Program-made: the position numbers and the translations under genes
Assembly (NCBI GenBank): GCA_905250125.1
Contig: CAJNOL010001440.1
Span: forward strand, 1 to 64,000
DNA from: Rotaria sordida
Taxonomy: Eukaryota; Rotifera; Eurotatoria; Philodinida; Philodinidae
Direction: 5' to 3'
DNA: 64,000 bases
The notes under the pieces: model-generated
Database searches by the model: none
The model's input: the letters and a program-made list of their open reading frames with translations, nothing else
Told to the model about the DNA's origin: nothing
Shown here: positions 14,230 to 27,543 of the stretch, one piece after another
Layout: each line of letters begins with the position of its first letter
Numbering within the stretch: the first letter of the stretch is position 1

Positions 14230-16517
14230 TTTCATTTTATTAATCAAATATTTGCTTTCTACAGAATTTTTTGTTTGTATATATAATACAAATATATTAT
14301 TATCCGAATAAATATTTTCAAAATAATTAACGTAATTAAAATTAAAGGACTTTTTTTTTTATAAATAGCAACGATACAAAAAAAGCAGCATAGAAGAGGA
14401 AATGCAAAATACATCTATTCATTTGCAACAGTGTTTCTAATTTGTTTACATGACCAAGGCTAAGCATTTATCGTACTGTCATGCAGTGTTTCATCTAGAT
14501 TTTCTCTTCTGAAAGAGCGAACATCTATTGTTAGGAGTATAGATACATAGTACATGGCATAAGAACGTGAGAACCAATCCAATCTTGAGAGGAGCATCGC
14601 TCCTGCACTCGATAAAATACTGTGCTCGTGAGAAATTGATGTTAAAAATAAGATTTTTATGGAAATCACATATGTTGTCGAAGAAAATGGTGAGCATCAA
14701 TTTTAAGTAAAGGTTTTCCAGATCCTTCTTATAGACTTTAGCAACCGGAGTCAAAGGTCATTAAATACGAATCATTTCCTATCAACCAAGAACAACAAGT
14801 ACCAGACTCGTGTCCCATAGTTCCTTAGCAATGGGAAAGAGTGCTGAACAGTATTAATAAAAAGGTTTAGCTTGTTTGTTTATGTAAATAAACGATTATC
14901 TGATAAATATCAAGGATGACGGCTAGTGATATATTGATCGTCAAAGAGGTTATATGACCAACACAAAAAGCATGAACTAACCAAGTTCTAACTTTTGGGA
15001 ATACTCAATATAAATGTATTTTTCTATAAACTCCGTTAGATATCTTATCATCAAACAGAATAAAACAGGCTGATGGCTGACTTTTGAGAACAATAGCTTT
15101 ATTTTAATATAGTTGCAATTTATTATGTGCTATTAATAGATAAAGTTGAATAAATTCGATGGTTTAAATAAATCATAATATTTCGTTGACATCTGCTGTA
15201 GATATAAAAGCTTTTTAGCACAGCTTCAAAGGGACTGAAATGTGAAACTCGCGTGTCTTCTTTATCTTCATTATACTAATACAAAAGTACGCCAAGTGTA
15301 AAATCCTTAAAAGATGGTAGTTCTTTTCCAACAATAATCGATTGTCAGCAAACGCTATGTCTTTTTTATTTTTACATTCTGAACAGAAATTTTGTTTTCT
15401 TTTTTTCTTGGCTAGTGCTCTCATTTTATTTGTCTTGTTGCTATTTGCTTGGTATTTATTTTCTTTTCATAATTAATGCATTGCGAAGAAGAGCATTTCT
15501 GTACTCAATCTTGTACACATTCGGTCTCTATAACTTGTGCGTTTTTCACTGTAATGAAATCTATACTTTGTGTTGCGATGTTATAGAGAACGGCGAGTCG
15601 CTAGAAATTCGTTCCAACTATGTTACGAAGATCCATGTCTCGAAATGATACAAATGTTTTTGAATCTTTAATATGCGTTTTCGTTCACATTCAGAAAGTT
15701 TCGCGAAAAGGCAATTTAACTTTCATCTTTTATCCGACATAATTAAAAGTAGTGAGCTATTCTCCCATCAACTAAACCACTAGTTCTTAAGTTAACTGAA
15801 ATTCCTGTGCCGAAAACTGAGATCGCTTCACATCGCATTTATCTAGTCGTTTGCAAGGTTTCTTTTTTGTTTTTATTTATTGGACATACATATTGAGAAT
15901 TATCATTTTCTGTTTCGATAATCTTGAGAATGGAAAGTCACAGAATATGCAGATAGACGATCTTATATTGTTTTATTTGTGCATCTAAGAAGATAAAAGT
16001 TGTTTCAACAGCGTGAATATATAGGGAATCTATTTTCGTAGGAAACTCTTATTACTATTTGAAATCAAAATAGATTATATCTTTTAAGCTCTTTACCTTT
16101 GTCACACTATAAAAAGTAGAAGTAAAAAAAAACACTTATTGCAATCTTAGCAACAGAATGAATATGTATCACATGAAACTTAACGTAGCGTGCTGTTATA
16201 AATTTCATCTTCTATCTATAAAGATGTAACACGTAAAAATTTGCTATATATTTAGTGAGATCTGCGCTTAAGCTGTTGCTAAGACTACAGTAAGCTTTTT
16301 ACTTCTACTATTCATAATATAAGAAAACAATACGAGGAATTACGTAGAGTGCAAGTTGTTCTATTGAATCATATATCATGACGAAAACTTCAATTTAGAA
16401 TAGGCGCCCAACAGTATGCAAAAATAAGTAGTTGAATATTTTTGGAAGAATGAAAAATTGTATCGTCGATAAAAATAAAACAGATCAATGAATTTTTCAA
16501 TTGTAATATGAAGATCA

Positions 16518-16568
16518 GGGTGTGGGGTGTGAGTGTGTGTTCTCTTCATTCTCACTTATCCACACCCT
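16518..16568. repeat. Telomere-like G-rich/C-rich foldback
   Basis: GGGTGTGGGGTGTGAGTGTG is followed, after a T-rich spacer, by CTCACTTATCCACACCCT. The G-rich and C-rich arms form an inverted repeat. It resembles the bdelloid telomeric unit TGTGGG and recurs at four other places in this window. Confidence 0.6.
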
Positions 16569-16619
16569 ATATGCTAAAAACTACTGTATTTTGACATTTT
16601 CGCTACTGTATTGGAATTA

Positions 16620-17090
16620 AGCAGGCATGTCATATATACAGTTTTATAGAGCACGTTAAGATCTCTCTATTGACATGTAATTCAATTGGAAGTATAAAAT
16701 ATTTTTTACAAAAAATTACAGATATGAGTACGGTCTGACACTGAAAATAGATAAAATATGGTGCCAGCGGCGGATATTCAAGTCTGATGATCTCACTGTT
16801 CGCACATTTTGAAAGAATGTCTAATATATGATTCGATACAGAATTAAATGGGCTACAAAGCAATATAAAATTTTGTTTTTTGTAATCGATTTCTCTCCTA
16901 GACATAAGGTCAAAATACTGAAAAATGGATCAAATTTTATATAATGAAAAAAACACTGTTTTTGAATTTTTCAGATTCTAAATTGAGATCACAGAGAAAT
17001 GTCATATATACAGTTTTGTAGAGCAAGTCAAGCTCTATCCGTTGGTATATGACTCAATTTGTACAGTGAAAAAATGTTCAGCAGAAAAAT
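16620..17090. repeat. Diverged direct repeat, two copies about 370 bp apart
   Basis: TGTCATATATACAGTTTT-TAGAGCA occurs near 16627 and again near 16999. In both copies a related stretch follows (CTCTATTG/CTCTATCCG, then TGACATGTAATTCAATT/TATGACTCAATTTG). It probably represents two fragments of one dispersed repeat family. Confidence 0.5.
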
Positions 17091-18314
17091 TCAAAAAATG
17101 TTACGTTAATTTTTCACACTTTTTAGCTCTATTTTTGAGGGTACTTCAGGTCGATCGGTCCTAGACGACCATAGGTAATTCTTTAGACAGTAATATTTTG
17201 GATTCATATATGGTAGACAGGGATTAGAATTTTTATGAGGTCAAATCCAAAATCTGTTGACCACCGTGTTTTTGCTATCTTTGATTTTTTCATCGAATGT
17301 CTATTAAATGCATTGAAAAAGTCTGAGAAGTAGTATGTATAACGATCAGAATTTTGTACTCTTTCAGAATATATACTTAGAATATTTCTGTGACTTTTGA
17401 CTATTGAACTATAAGTAAACCTTGACAAGACTCAATAAAAAAAAAATTCTGTACAAGTAAAAATCTTATTTCTCTGAAGATAATAATGACGCAAGAATGG
17501 TGAGTTTTAGTTAATCCGGAAAAAAATTGTCGAGTTATGATCGGACGGTTATTTTGTACTGAAAATACGAAAATTAAAAAAATCGTCATTTGTCTTCCGA
17601 TAGACTTTATAAAAGCCTTTAGTGCTTGTCAACAATTTTCTAAAAATTTACCACTTTGTAGAGAATTATTTTTTGTATTTTCTAATATATTCGACAAAAT
17701 TTTGCAGCATATCTCCAACAAGTTCCATTTGAGATTTTTCTTTCCAAAAAAAAAAATTTTTTTTTGAAGTGGTTTCATTCTTATACACTAACAATGCATT
17801 TAAACACGTGAAAAATAGTCAAATATTTTATCTAAAAGCTTTCTGTCCAATCCTTATCTTATTAATTATTTGTCAAGGATAATCTCTAAAAAGAAATTAA
17901 TTAATGCATTTATATTCTGTCAATATTCACGAGCGATAAAATAAAATTCGAAAAAATAGAAGAGAAATGAATTGAGGATCGTATGCGTACATTCTCAATC
18001 AAGAACACAGGATGTCACAAATATAAGCAAGGAGAGAAAAAGAAAAAGAAGAATCAGCGGACACGCCACAAATGACGATGATGGCATGCTCAAAAAAAAA
18101 ATACGAAAAATGAAAAAGCAAGAAAAAAAAATGATATTGATGACGATGCAAGCAAGTGATGAAGTGCATCACTGATTCGCAATTAGTCTTCACTACACGC
18201 ATCTATACATAGTCATTCTTTTTTTGGTTTCGCTTCATATTATTTCAAGTCTTCATTAAATGTATTTGATATAAAGTGATATGAGACAACCAGTAACATT
18301 AAAACAAATATTCA

Positions 18315-21300
18315 ATGCGGTCGTCACTCAAATGTTTATCATTCTATTTTATTATTAATACTACTCTACTTAATCTTTACCTTTTTTCACAACTTTATGT
18401 TGACCAGAAAAAGTCAAATAAAAATATCGTTAATAAACAACAATATTTTGGAATTTTTAATAATATTATTAATAAAAAACAACAATTATTCTATAAACAA
18501 AAAAGTAATAATGAATTTCTTGTACTTGATTGGACTGCTAAACATCATATGTTTAAAGAACAAGATCCTATTAATTGTAAGTTTTTATTTATTTTTTTTT
18601 TTTATTAAGACAAAATATTTTCCAAATACTACTATGAAGTAGTTATTTGCGTCGAAGAAAAAAAAAAGAAGTCAATTGAATTAACTTATAGAATAAATTG
18701 ATTATGATCGGATAAAACTAATAAGAAATGATTGGTGATCTTTTTTTATACAATTCAGTTTCATTTACATAGAAAAAAAACAATGACATATTTGCATTCA
18801 ATTGATTTTTTTAAATAATTTATATAATTTGGAACGAATCGAGCTTTAATTTCTTATGAAGTCAAATATCAACAGTAATCCTTTACCTCCTTCTGCTAGC
18901 GCTAATTTATGATATTAGTATAGTTAAATTTAGATGAAATTATTTCATGGTAGAGATGTAGAATGAGTCAAAAATGATCTATTCGTCTTGAATGATATAA
19001 AAATTGAATTTATTATTAATTTGATTTTATTAGTAATGATGTTGTTATTTTATCTGTATAAAGCTGGGAACGTAATTACCATGAATAATTTTTTAACAAA
19101 ATGATTCATTTCGGAAGACGATATATAGTTAGACACTTGCAAAGGCAGGTCTTCGTTTTTAGAATTCATCGGAAATCATTAGCCTTGATTTCCTTTATAT
19201 CATATAGAATCATTAGTCCTGAATATTGATTCAATATTTACCCATTTCTATTATTAAAGTCTCGTCGAGACGGAAGACAATAAGAAAAAATTATTTTTAT
19301 TGATGAAAAATTATTTAAAAGCAGCCACAGAATGCTTTTAGTTTATACCAATTATAGTGTATATCAACCTCACTAACATTAAAGAAATTGAATTTTTTAA
19401 AATTTGTGTCTTATTTGAACATTTAAATGTACAGGAATGGTCTTAATCCAAATTAGAGTCCGACATGACCATTGAATCGAGTAGTTGAATAGTCGCAAAA
19501 AACTATTCGAGTTTTACATGTATGGTCAAATTTAGGCAAATTTCTTAAAATTTTAAATATTTTTTCAGGTAATTTTTCTCATATTAATCTCGATTATTGT
19601 CAATCAAAATTTCATTCAATTGTAAATAATACTCTTCGTTTACATTTAATTGAACGATGTACTCGTTTATCGCAACTTATTATTCGTTGGACATATGATC
19701 AATCATATTTAAAACAAGCTGATCTTATTGCATATCATTCTATTCATATGCCACGAAATGATTTACCAATATTAATACGTAATAATCAACAACAACAATT
19801 TTCTATGGTTTATATACTTGAAAGTGAAGTTCATTCATTAAATGGTGAATATTGGCATAAAATTGATTTTCCAATGTGGTATAATCTTGAACGTTCATAT
19901 CCAGAACCAGCTACTTATTTTAATCTTCATACATATCTAAATCAATTATTTGCACCTATAAAAATACCTTTTTCAAAAAAGATAACAACTGCTCCAATTG
20001 TTTGGATAATAACAAATTGGTAAGTTAAATAAATATTATTATTATTATTATTATCCAAAATTATCGATTTAGTCATGCTTATAATGGCCGTCAAGTATTC
20101 ATTCAAGAATTAATGTCTTATATTCGTATTGATTCATATGGTAAATGTCTTAATAATATCAAATCAAATCATATAACAACACATAAACAATCAAATTCTA
20201 TTTTATATTCATCATATAAATTTGTTATTGCTATTGAAAATTCAAATTGTGAAGATTATGTTACAGAAAAATTAATTGATGTATTATCATCAACATCAAT
20301 ACCAATTGTTGCAAGTCGTAATAGAAAACCTGATTATACACGTTTTGCACCTAAATATTCATATATTAATGTATATGATTATAAATCAATAAAAGATTTA
20401 GCTAATTATTTAAATTATTTATCAACGAATGAAACTGCTTATAATGAATATTTGTGGTTTAGAAAATTATCAATTAATAAACATACGGTAATATTATAAA
20501 TAGATTCGAAGAGAAGATGAAGAAAAAAAAAGAAAGTGAAATTTGAAGTATTAATGAAAATGACATATTTAATGAGATGTCATAGATTTTATAAGAGTGA
20601 AGAGAAAAATAAAATTTACGAGAAAAGTTCATCAACTGACTGAGCGTTTTTAAAACGAGACTGTATGTCATATAGATTCTAATGAGATCTTGAATATCTT
20701 TAAAAGAATTTAAGTTCTTTGCTTATTGTTACGAAGATACTACATTTCTACAGTATTTTGTTTTACTCAACGCTGTGGCACGTTGCAGGAAAATATGTTT
20801 TTCAAATTTTGTCTTGATATTTTACATAAAGACAGCATCTTAATGAGAATAGTTTATTGTGAAAGTTTCAAGTCTTTTGATGTGCTCCTATCTTGAAATA
20901 AAAATATCCAATCCACCGATATATATATAAGTGATGTAAAAGACACGTTTTTATCATACTACCAACGACAGAATAATTGCGAATCGTATTTTTGATCTAA
21001 AATATAGGACTTACAGTCGAAAGAAATTTGAATAGTACAAGTGTAGATGTTTATAATACAAATAAAAGTTTCAATATGAAGATATAAAGTTTTCCTAGTT
21101 CATGTTCTAGCTATTGGATTTCTATATCAAACTAGTTTAAAGACATTAAAATAAGGACTATATTTTGGTCATTGAATTAATTCAATATGATATGGTTATG
21201 TAGAAAATGCAGCTAATGAAACATGAAATGATTTATTAACGAATAGTATTCAGGAATTTGCAATCACTTTGTCATTGATAGATAGCTGTATCTTACGATA

Positions 21301-22267
21301 GGAGCATATCAAAAGATCTGAAACTCTCAAAATAAACTATTTTCACTAAGGTCTATCTTTATGCAAAATTTCAAGTCAAAATTCGAATACATATTTTTCT
21401 GATGTTTCTGAGGAAGATCACGACATTCATGGAAAAAACTGTTGGCACAATCTCTGCGCTATTAAAATGTGAAACACGATGTAGCAGCTGTTGCTAAACG
21501 TAGAAGCTAAGGCGTTCATATATTAGAACAAGACATTGTTGATATATGATCTTTAGTCATATATCAACAATGTCTGTTACGGTCTTAAGATCTACATAAG
21601 ACAGATAGTTCCGACTCAAAAGCGATTAGTCAGATGGCAGATTTGCCTTGTTCTCAGCCACTTTTTTTCAGAGGGACTGTTTCTCAACTTCTTTACTCTT
21701 GCTGCTTCTAAAAATTATCGAGAGTTCTCGTCTGTAATCATAAAAAAAAACTTCTACATGTACGAGTGTTCTATACAAGGCAAATCTTAGTCGTGAGAAT
21801 TATTTGTTAAACTTATCATGTATTACAAGTATACAAATTTTAGACTACTTCAATATTATCAGGATGTATCATTCCTTAGATTTAAGATTTTTTTTTTTTG
21901 ATTTTCATTTGTAATGTACTAACGAACAGTCATATGATTCGAGTTACTGGATAGAATTTAATATTGGATTAATAAAAATGTAAAAAGAATTCTTTAAAAT
22001 TTATTTTAGTCATCAGTTACTACCAAACGAACATTAACTGAAAATCTTCATTTGGCAGATGAAATTTTGGGTGTAAATGCAACAATGCGTAAATGGCTAT
22101 TAAATAAAGAAACTAGTATGAATAAATATTGTAAATTAGTACAATTTATTTATACAAACTATTGGAAATCGATATATAAACGAAAGAAAATTGATCGTCC
22201 AACAGCTAATGAAGTTTGTTTACCTCGAAATGATTTAGTTTCTTATTTTCTATTAACTCGTTCATAA
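18315..22267 (+). CDS. Alpha-fucosyltransferase, GT family 10
   Basis: Four exons (18315-18576, 19569-20019, 20073-20487, 22010-22267) keep one frame across introns of 992, 53 and 1522 nt and encode 461 aa. The N-terminus has a short cytoplasmic tail and one membrane anchor (about residues 7-26), the Golgi type II layout. The catalytic half carries the GT10 signature FVIAIENSNCEDYVTEKL (about 289-306), followed by a PIVASRN-type loop and the YINVYDYKSIKDLANYL helix. These positions correspond to the GDP-fucose binding motif of alpha-1,3-fucosyltransferases. NCHAYNGRQ, rebuilt over the second splice, matches the conserved segment at the start of the donor domain. It would transfer fucose onto N-glycan or Lewis-type acceptors in the Golgi; linkage specificity cannot be read off. 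Introns 1 and 3 are long, and intron 3 carries foldback DNA. The gene appears intact. Confidence 0.92.
20700..21430. repeat. Foldback (MITE-like) element in intron 3 of the fucosyltransferase gene
   Basis: The segment around 20785-20895 (containing TTGTCTTGATATTTTACATAAAGA and GTGCTCCTATCTTGAAA) is repeated in reverse complement around 21292-21410. The arms are imperfect inverted repeats of roughly 100 nt flanking about 400 bp without coding content. A related inverted pair lies at 23.2-23.5 kb, so this is a family. Ends are approximate and no target duplication was identified. Confidence 0.55.
21531..21575. repeat. Perfect 19-bp hairpin
   Basis: AGACATTGTTGATATATGA (21531-21549), a 7-nt loop, then the exact reverse complement (21557-21575). 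It lies within fucosyltransferase intron 3, just beyond the larger foldback. Such perfection suggests a recent palindromic insertion or a structured RNA segment. Confidence 0.75.
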
Positions 22268-23950
22268 TATTGTTAAAAAAAAGTGTTGGCATTCTATTGA
22301 TTTAAATTATTATTTTTTGTGTACATGTTTTATTTTTTAAAAAATTTCGATTCACTATTTATAAACAACATTAATGTAGGTTTGATACAAGACAAAGAAT
22401 TTTTTGTATAATCTTAGTAAGATTAAAATGTAAAATACCATAGCATTGGGACAATATAACAAAGGTCTAAGTTTAAAGCAACCTTAAAGTTCTTTTTAGA
22501 AAATCTCATCTATACGACAGCAAGGGGTTCAGAAAAGCTATTTATTAGATCAGTGTTATGTCTGTAGGAAAGATAAACAAGTGGTCGGATTTCTAAAAAC
22601 ATTGTGTAAGTCACAAGTTTTTATTAGTATATTTTATGTCTGAAGAAGTAGAAGAACATACGCCACTTTTCGGCTACCGATGCCAGTGTAAAGTTCTGCC
22701 AATGAAATTTCAATAAGTCCTATATTTTTCCTATAATTGACAAGCTTCAAAAGTGTTCACTCCATCTCCTTATCAATCACCAAACTATAGCTTTGAACAG
22801 AAGACCAACCTGATGGAGAGTTCTTCTCTTTCATTGAACTCCTCATATACCAGCCATCTCAAGAAAATATTTCGCGAGAATAAATTAGGATAGCGAATGT
22901 ATGCTATAAATGTAATAAATATACCAACGAACAAGTGATTCGAAATGATAGCTGTAAACATCTTGTTCAAGTTTAGTCTATAACTACCTAGATGGCGCCG
23001 ATATTCACATTAATGAGAGAAGTTCTCCAACTAAAAAAATCGCTTTTGAATCGAGGCCTACAGATATGATGCAGACCCGAATAAGCTACGAATACGTTGA
23101 AAGGAGTTCATGCCCTTAGCTTATTACTGCGAGGATGCTGTACTTTTACAGTATTTTTTAAATGAATGTTGGGATCTTTCTTAGTATCATAAGAAAAATT
23201 GGTTTTCGAATTTTGACTTGAAACATTGCATAGATACAGACCTTTAACGACAATAGTTTTTCGTCAATTTTTCAGATCTTGTTACTGTTCCCATCCTTGA
23301 ATAAAACTAGCGTGCCTTTTATATTGCTCATATCAACTAGCAAATGTGATGTTCTTATTTCCAAATAAAAGTAAATAAAAAGACCTGAAATTTCATAATA
23401 AATTACTCTCGCGTTAAAGCTTATCTTCATGCAAAGTTTCAAGTCGAAAATCAATTTTTCTGCTGTTATTGAGATGAACCACGCCACACAGTGGGTGATT
23501 ACGCACTTTTTTTCGTAGAAATATTGATTTCCAGTAGTCAAAAAAAAATCGATGAGAAAAAGGTGAAATTCGTAAGAGGAGATTTCCAACAAAAAATGCA
23601 CGAGAAGATTCTTACTGTGAACTTTTGTTGGGAAAATTTTTATTTTAAATATTAACAAATGATACATTATTCGATGTAGTTTTTCGACAGTCTGTATTTC
23701 AATACAGAAGCATTTATACACCTTTATGCTAACTGAATAGACGTATCAGACAGAGAAAAACATTCTGTGAACGTTTCATCAAGGTTGGCACTGTGCTAAA
23801 GTGTTAAATAGAAGAGTCGGTCATTAATTCAAGTATATGTTACATCATGCAAATCGTAAAAAATATTCCTGGTATGTTTGTTTCGCCAAATGTCCATGTT
23901 GTTGTTCACTGTACATGACTACATTTCATGTAGATTTATTTTAGTAATAT
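22268..23950. other. Intergenic DNA between convergent genes, with a foldback repeat
   Basis: No gene seen. The fucosyltransferase (+) and the membrane protein (-) converge here. An inverted-repeat element occupies about 23190-23500 (separate entry). Confidence 0.5.
23190..23500. repeat. Second copy of the foldback family
   Basis: TTTTCGAATTTTGACTTGAAAC followed by TTGCATAGA near 23205-23235 is mirrored by ATGCAAAGTTTCAAGTCG near 23430-23450, with further matching sequence (TTTCAGATC and GACCTGAAA). The arm sequence is the same as that of the element in fucosyltransferase intron 3 (TTGACTTGAAA, TTGCATAAAGATAGACC). The 149-codon minus-strand open frame across this region is read as incidental. 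Confidence 0.5.
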
Positions 23951-24720
23951 TTAAGTTTTATTAAATTCTGATAAGTCATTTTTTGATAGATTAGAATTTT
24001 CATCAATAGACCATATACATGATGGAACTGTATGAATAATTTGTTCAAGATTGATAATAATTTGTTTATTAGTTTTTAAATTGCTATTAGAAAGATGATT
24101 TTTACTAAATAGAATATCTTTATTGTTTGTCAAGTTTATATTAGTAGACTGTTGAGACTCAATTGAATCATCTATTTGTTTTGATTTATCTGTAGTTATA
24201 TATGAAATATTAGATAATATTTGATTAATCTATGAAAAAAGAAATAGAAATTCTAATATGTTATTTATATGTAAACTTACATATTTATTCTTCTTTTCAT
24301 ATGATATGTTTAACATTGATGAAGAATCAATTGATTGATCGATTATTTCTACTTTATTTGGATCATATTTATTTAATATTGTTATTGTTCCATCTAAACG
24401 TTTATTAGACATTTGTTCAAAGGAATTATTTATCTAAAAATTTAGTAAAAGAATGAATAAATAATAAGAGAAATTACTCTATTGTATTTTGATAATGATG
24501 ATGATTTACAAATATCATAATTAGATAATGTTGATGAATTTTTCTTTAAATGTTCTTGTATTGTTACAAGTATTTGTCGACAATTATTATCTTTTCTTTG
24601 TTTTAAAAATTTAACATTTCGTTTACAATAATATAAAAAAATTAATAAAACAAAAACAAAAACTAGAAATATAATAATCAATTCAAATCGCCAAATCTTT
24701 AATCGAATATTGATAGACAT
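23951..24720 (-). CDS. Single-pass membrane protein, no recognised family
   Basis: Three exons (24720-24478, 24433-24281, 24229-23951) join over introns of 44 and 51 nt, all in phase 0, giving 224 aa. A 12-residue N-terminal segment leads into a strong transmembrane helix (FELIIIFLVFVFVLLIFLYY, about residues 12-31) followed by basic YCKRNVKFLKQRK. This predicts N-out/C-in topology or an uncleaved signal anchor. The remaining 190 residues are polar, Asn/Ser/Lys/Ile-rich, without Cys pairs, repeats or known motifs, and look like a disordered cytoplasmic tail. The three phase-matched tiny introns and even codon use make a real gene likely. I do not recognise it and propose no function. It faces the fucosyltransferase gene tail to tail. 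Confidence 0.75.
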
Positions 24721-25090
24721 TATTATTTATCATGATATTCGATAAATATAAAACATAAGAAAAAAAAATTAATAATTACCGCCAAATAAAAAATTAAAGA
24801 GTTATAATTAAAAGAGTTGTCAAATCATGATTAACGTGTACATTAGTGGACCAAAGTCTCTACAGTCTTTCTTCACTCAGAGAAAGTTTCTCAAAAACTT
24901 TAAACTCATTTTATTGAACTATCACTGAATTATTGACCTTCAAAGGACAGTGCACAGTTTCTTTCGACAACAATGAACATAATTTTTGAAAGGATTGATG
25001 GATTTCAATGAAATGAATAATATAGATAACTGAGACATAGTAGTACATATTGAGAAGTCGGCTGGTAAAGTGGAATTTCGAGAAAATTTA

Positions 25091-25125
25091 ATATTGTCGA
25101 ATTTCCACTTGAAATTCGACAATAT
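25091..25125. repeat. Perfect 15-bp hairpin
   Basis: ATATTGTCGAATTTC (25091-25105), a 5-nt loop, then its exact reverse complement (25111-25125). Intergenic, with no T-tract or gene end at this point. Confidence 0.7.
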
Positions 25126-27543
25126 ACATGAGTCGAACTTTTTTCTTGTACTTGGCCTGTGCAGATCTCAAGATTTATCCATAGCACATGACTCTCTTGC
25201 TCAAGAAGTTTGACTAGAATACTAAGCAGTTGAAACTGATGAAATATTTACATTTCAATTAGTATGACATGAAATTGTTACATTGTTGTTGGAGATCTAC
25301 ATTCTTTGCATACCTGCATCTACTCACTCACACCATATCATCGTTCGATCTACTAGATTTGTTCTCTCTAAACGCGAATAAGGACATTATGGTTCTTTCT
25401 GTCTTCTATTGCTTGTTGCATCTGTTTTGCTTTATTTGCTCACTTCGATCGTAATCGCTTTCTTTCGTTGTTCACATCTCGTATTTTTTTTTCTAAATTT
25501 GTCTTTTGTTCATTTTCCTTCTTGTGTTCGTCCATTTATGTGTAAATTTTTATGTGTTTGCCAATTTATTGGTATTGATTACATAAATAAATTTAGCTGG
25601 TTGTGCGACATTCATTCTTATTTAGTGATTCTTTTCTTTGCATTAGCTAAAAAAAAAAGGAAGCTATGTTTCTAACACACGATACGCTTCCAAGTGTTGT
25701 GTATATTGTCAAAAACCTGATGGAAATTGGACAATATTGTCAAAATTCCATAGAAAATATCAAACATGTCCAATTATATATACTGATTGTATAATACAAA
25801 TATTGATTTTTGTCTATTTTTATTCAGATGATAGAAAATGTAAATAAAACTATTTTATCAAAGAAGAGAAATAAAGATATAAATGCTTCGGATAAACAAA
25901 TAATTCATTAAATACTACTTGTTTAGGTTGACTACAATTGAGTTGTGTTACATCGTTTGTAAAGTTGTTCATAACAGTAACTAATTACCCATATTGTATC
26001 TTAAGTGTACGGAGACATGGAAGATACGTATTTTTATGGCGTGGAAACTGAATGTGTGTATCAGTAAGTCTGACTCAAATCAGATATGAATATGAAACTT
26101 TTGAAGAGATTAATTGTTTGACATTTATTTTCTCATGACATTAAAGTATGGACTATCAAATACTTGAATAATGGAAATACTCGAGATATCTATTTTAAAA
26201 AGTCATGTTCAAATGATCACCACGAAAACTATTAGTAAGATCCATGGGGGGCACCGGCGATTTTTGTATTCATAGAATTTCTAAGATTCCTATTCTATTT
26301 CTCAAACACCAATTCAACTCACAGGATCCTTTATGTACTTCTGAAAACTTCGTAGAACTCAAGGAGTTACCACTGTATCAGATAGTCTGAAATGCTGAAT
26401 TAAATTATTGAGAAAAAGGAATCCATTGCAGTCAGAATTCTAGACATTTCACTTATTAAGATGCATATCAAGTCTACTAGAACAACAGAGCAATTTAATT
26501 TCTTACTTTTTATTGGAAAAAGAACAACGCATATTAAGAAACAACAAGAAATAGCAAACCAATATCATATCAAACAAGCTTGTAGTATATCCTATGTAAC
26601 CTTCTATTAATTTATCAATTCGACCGTTGAACAATTTTAAGTTAATCAGCTGACAGCACAGGCTTTTCTTCTGTTAAAAGTTAGTAGGCTGTCTGTTTAT
26701 GAATATATATTTTTTGATGGTGGTTTCGACACAAAAGTAGGAATTGGGAGAATGAAAGAAAAATACTATCAAAGCAAGAGAGAAACGACAGATTTCTTTG
26801 TGCCTGGATTACGATCGGATTTTTGGAATTTCCATCGAATTTCGAATCTCTTTGCTTTTTATTTCCTATAACTGTTTTTTTCGAGGGTACGCATCGAATC
26901 TCTGGTGATGTAGCCAAACGATCGTTGGTGGTAGGGCTATGACCCACAATGTTCAGAAAATTCATGCAATAAATTGTTAATGATGGTGATGATTATGTTT
27001 TACTTTCTTCTCGTGGTAGGGCAACATTCGGCCTAGCTCACCTTTGATTGAGCCACTACGAATCTTCGAGATTCCATTGTATCATGAAGGTTTAGTGATA
27101 TCTATTCTTCCACAGCAAAAAAAAAGAATCTAGCTGTCATTAAAAGTCTAGATAAATCGTCTCATTAGATAAGTATCAAAATAACTGGCACAGAAGAACT
27201 CATCCATTTCTTCTTGTCCTCTTCATAAGATAACAACGAAAAACAAAAAGAATAATGTCGAATGAAACTGATCTGTTATTTCCTTTATAATAATATCTGT
27301 TTTATAAAATAAGCCGATTAGTGAAATTATTTAAGCTAATCCGAGTATTTATGGATATATTTTCTCTTTGTATTAATCTTAACATGGAGGTAATTATTGA
27401 GAAGTAAAGAAAGAATAGTATTGACCATAAAACTACGATTTGTCACTTCTTGAAAAAAGAGAAAATTCTACATTTTTGTCTTTGAATGAAGTGTCTTGGT
27501 TTGGCTCTAACGATATATTTTTCGTCGAATTTAATAAAATATA

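Larger units (their letters stand above)
14230..18314. other. Intergenic DNA with scattered repeats
   Basis: No supported gene. It holds a telomere-like foldback at 16518-16568 and a diverged direct repeat with copies near 16626 and 16998 (separate entries). Open frames such as 15415-15648 and 17972-18175 lack codon bias or domains; the latter is just a purine-rich run. Confidence 0.55.

Noticed and set aside
17972-18202. Lys/Arg-rich plus-strand frame and its antisense frame
   Set aside because: A purine-rich run opens both strands; no other evidence of coding.
23272-23721. 149-codon minus-strand frame as a gene
   Set aside because: It spans the inverted-repeat element, has no domain and shows intron-like composition.
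25269-25675. Cys/Phe/Leu-rich plus-strand frames as secreted or membrane peptides
   Set aside because: Two frames overlap with similar composition, with no splice sites or codon bias; typical of T-rich intergenic DNA.
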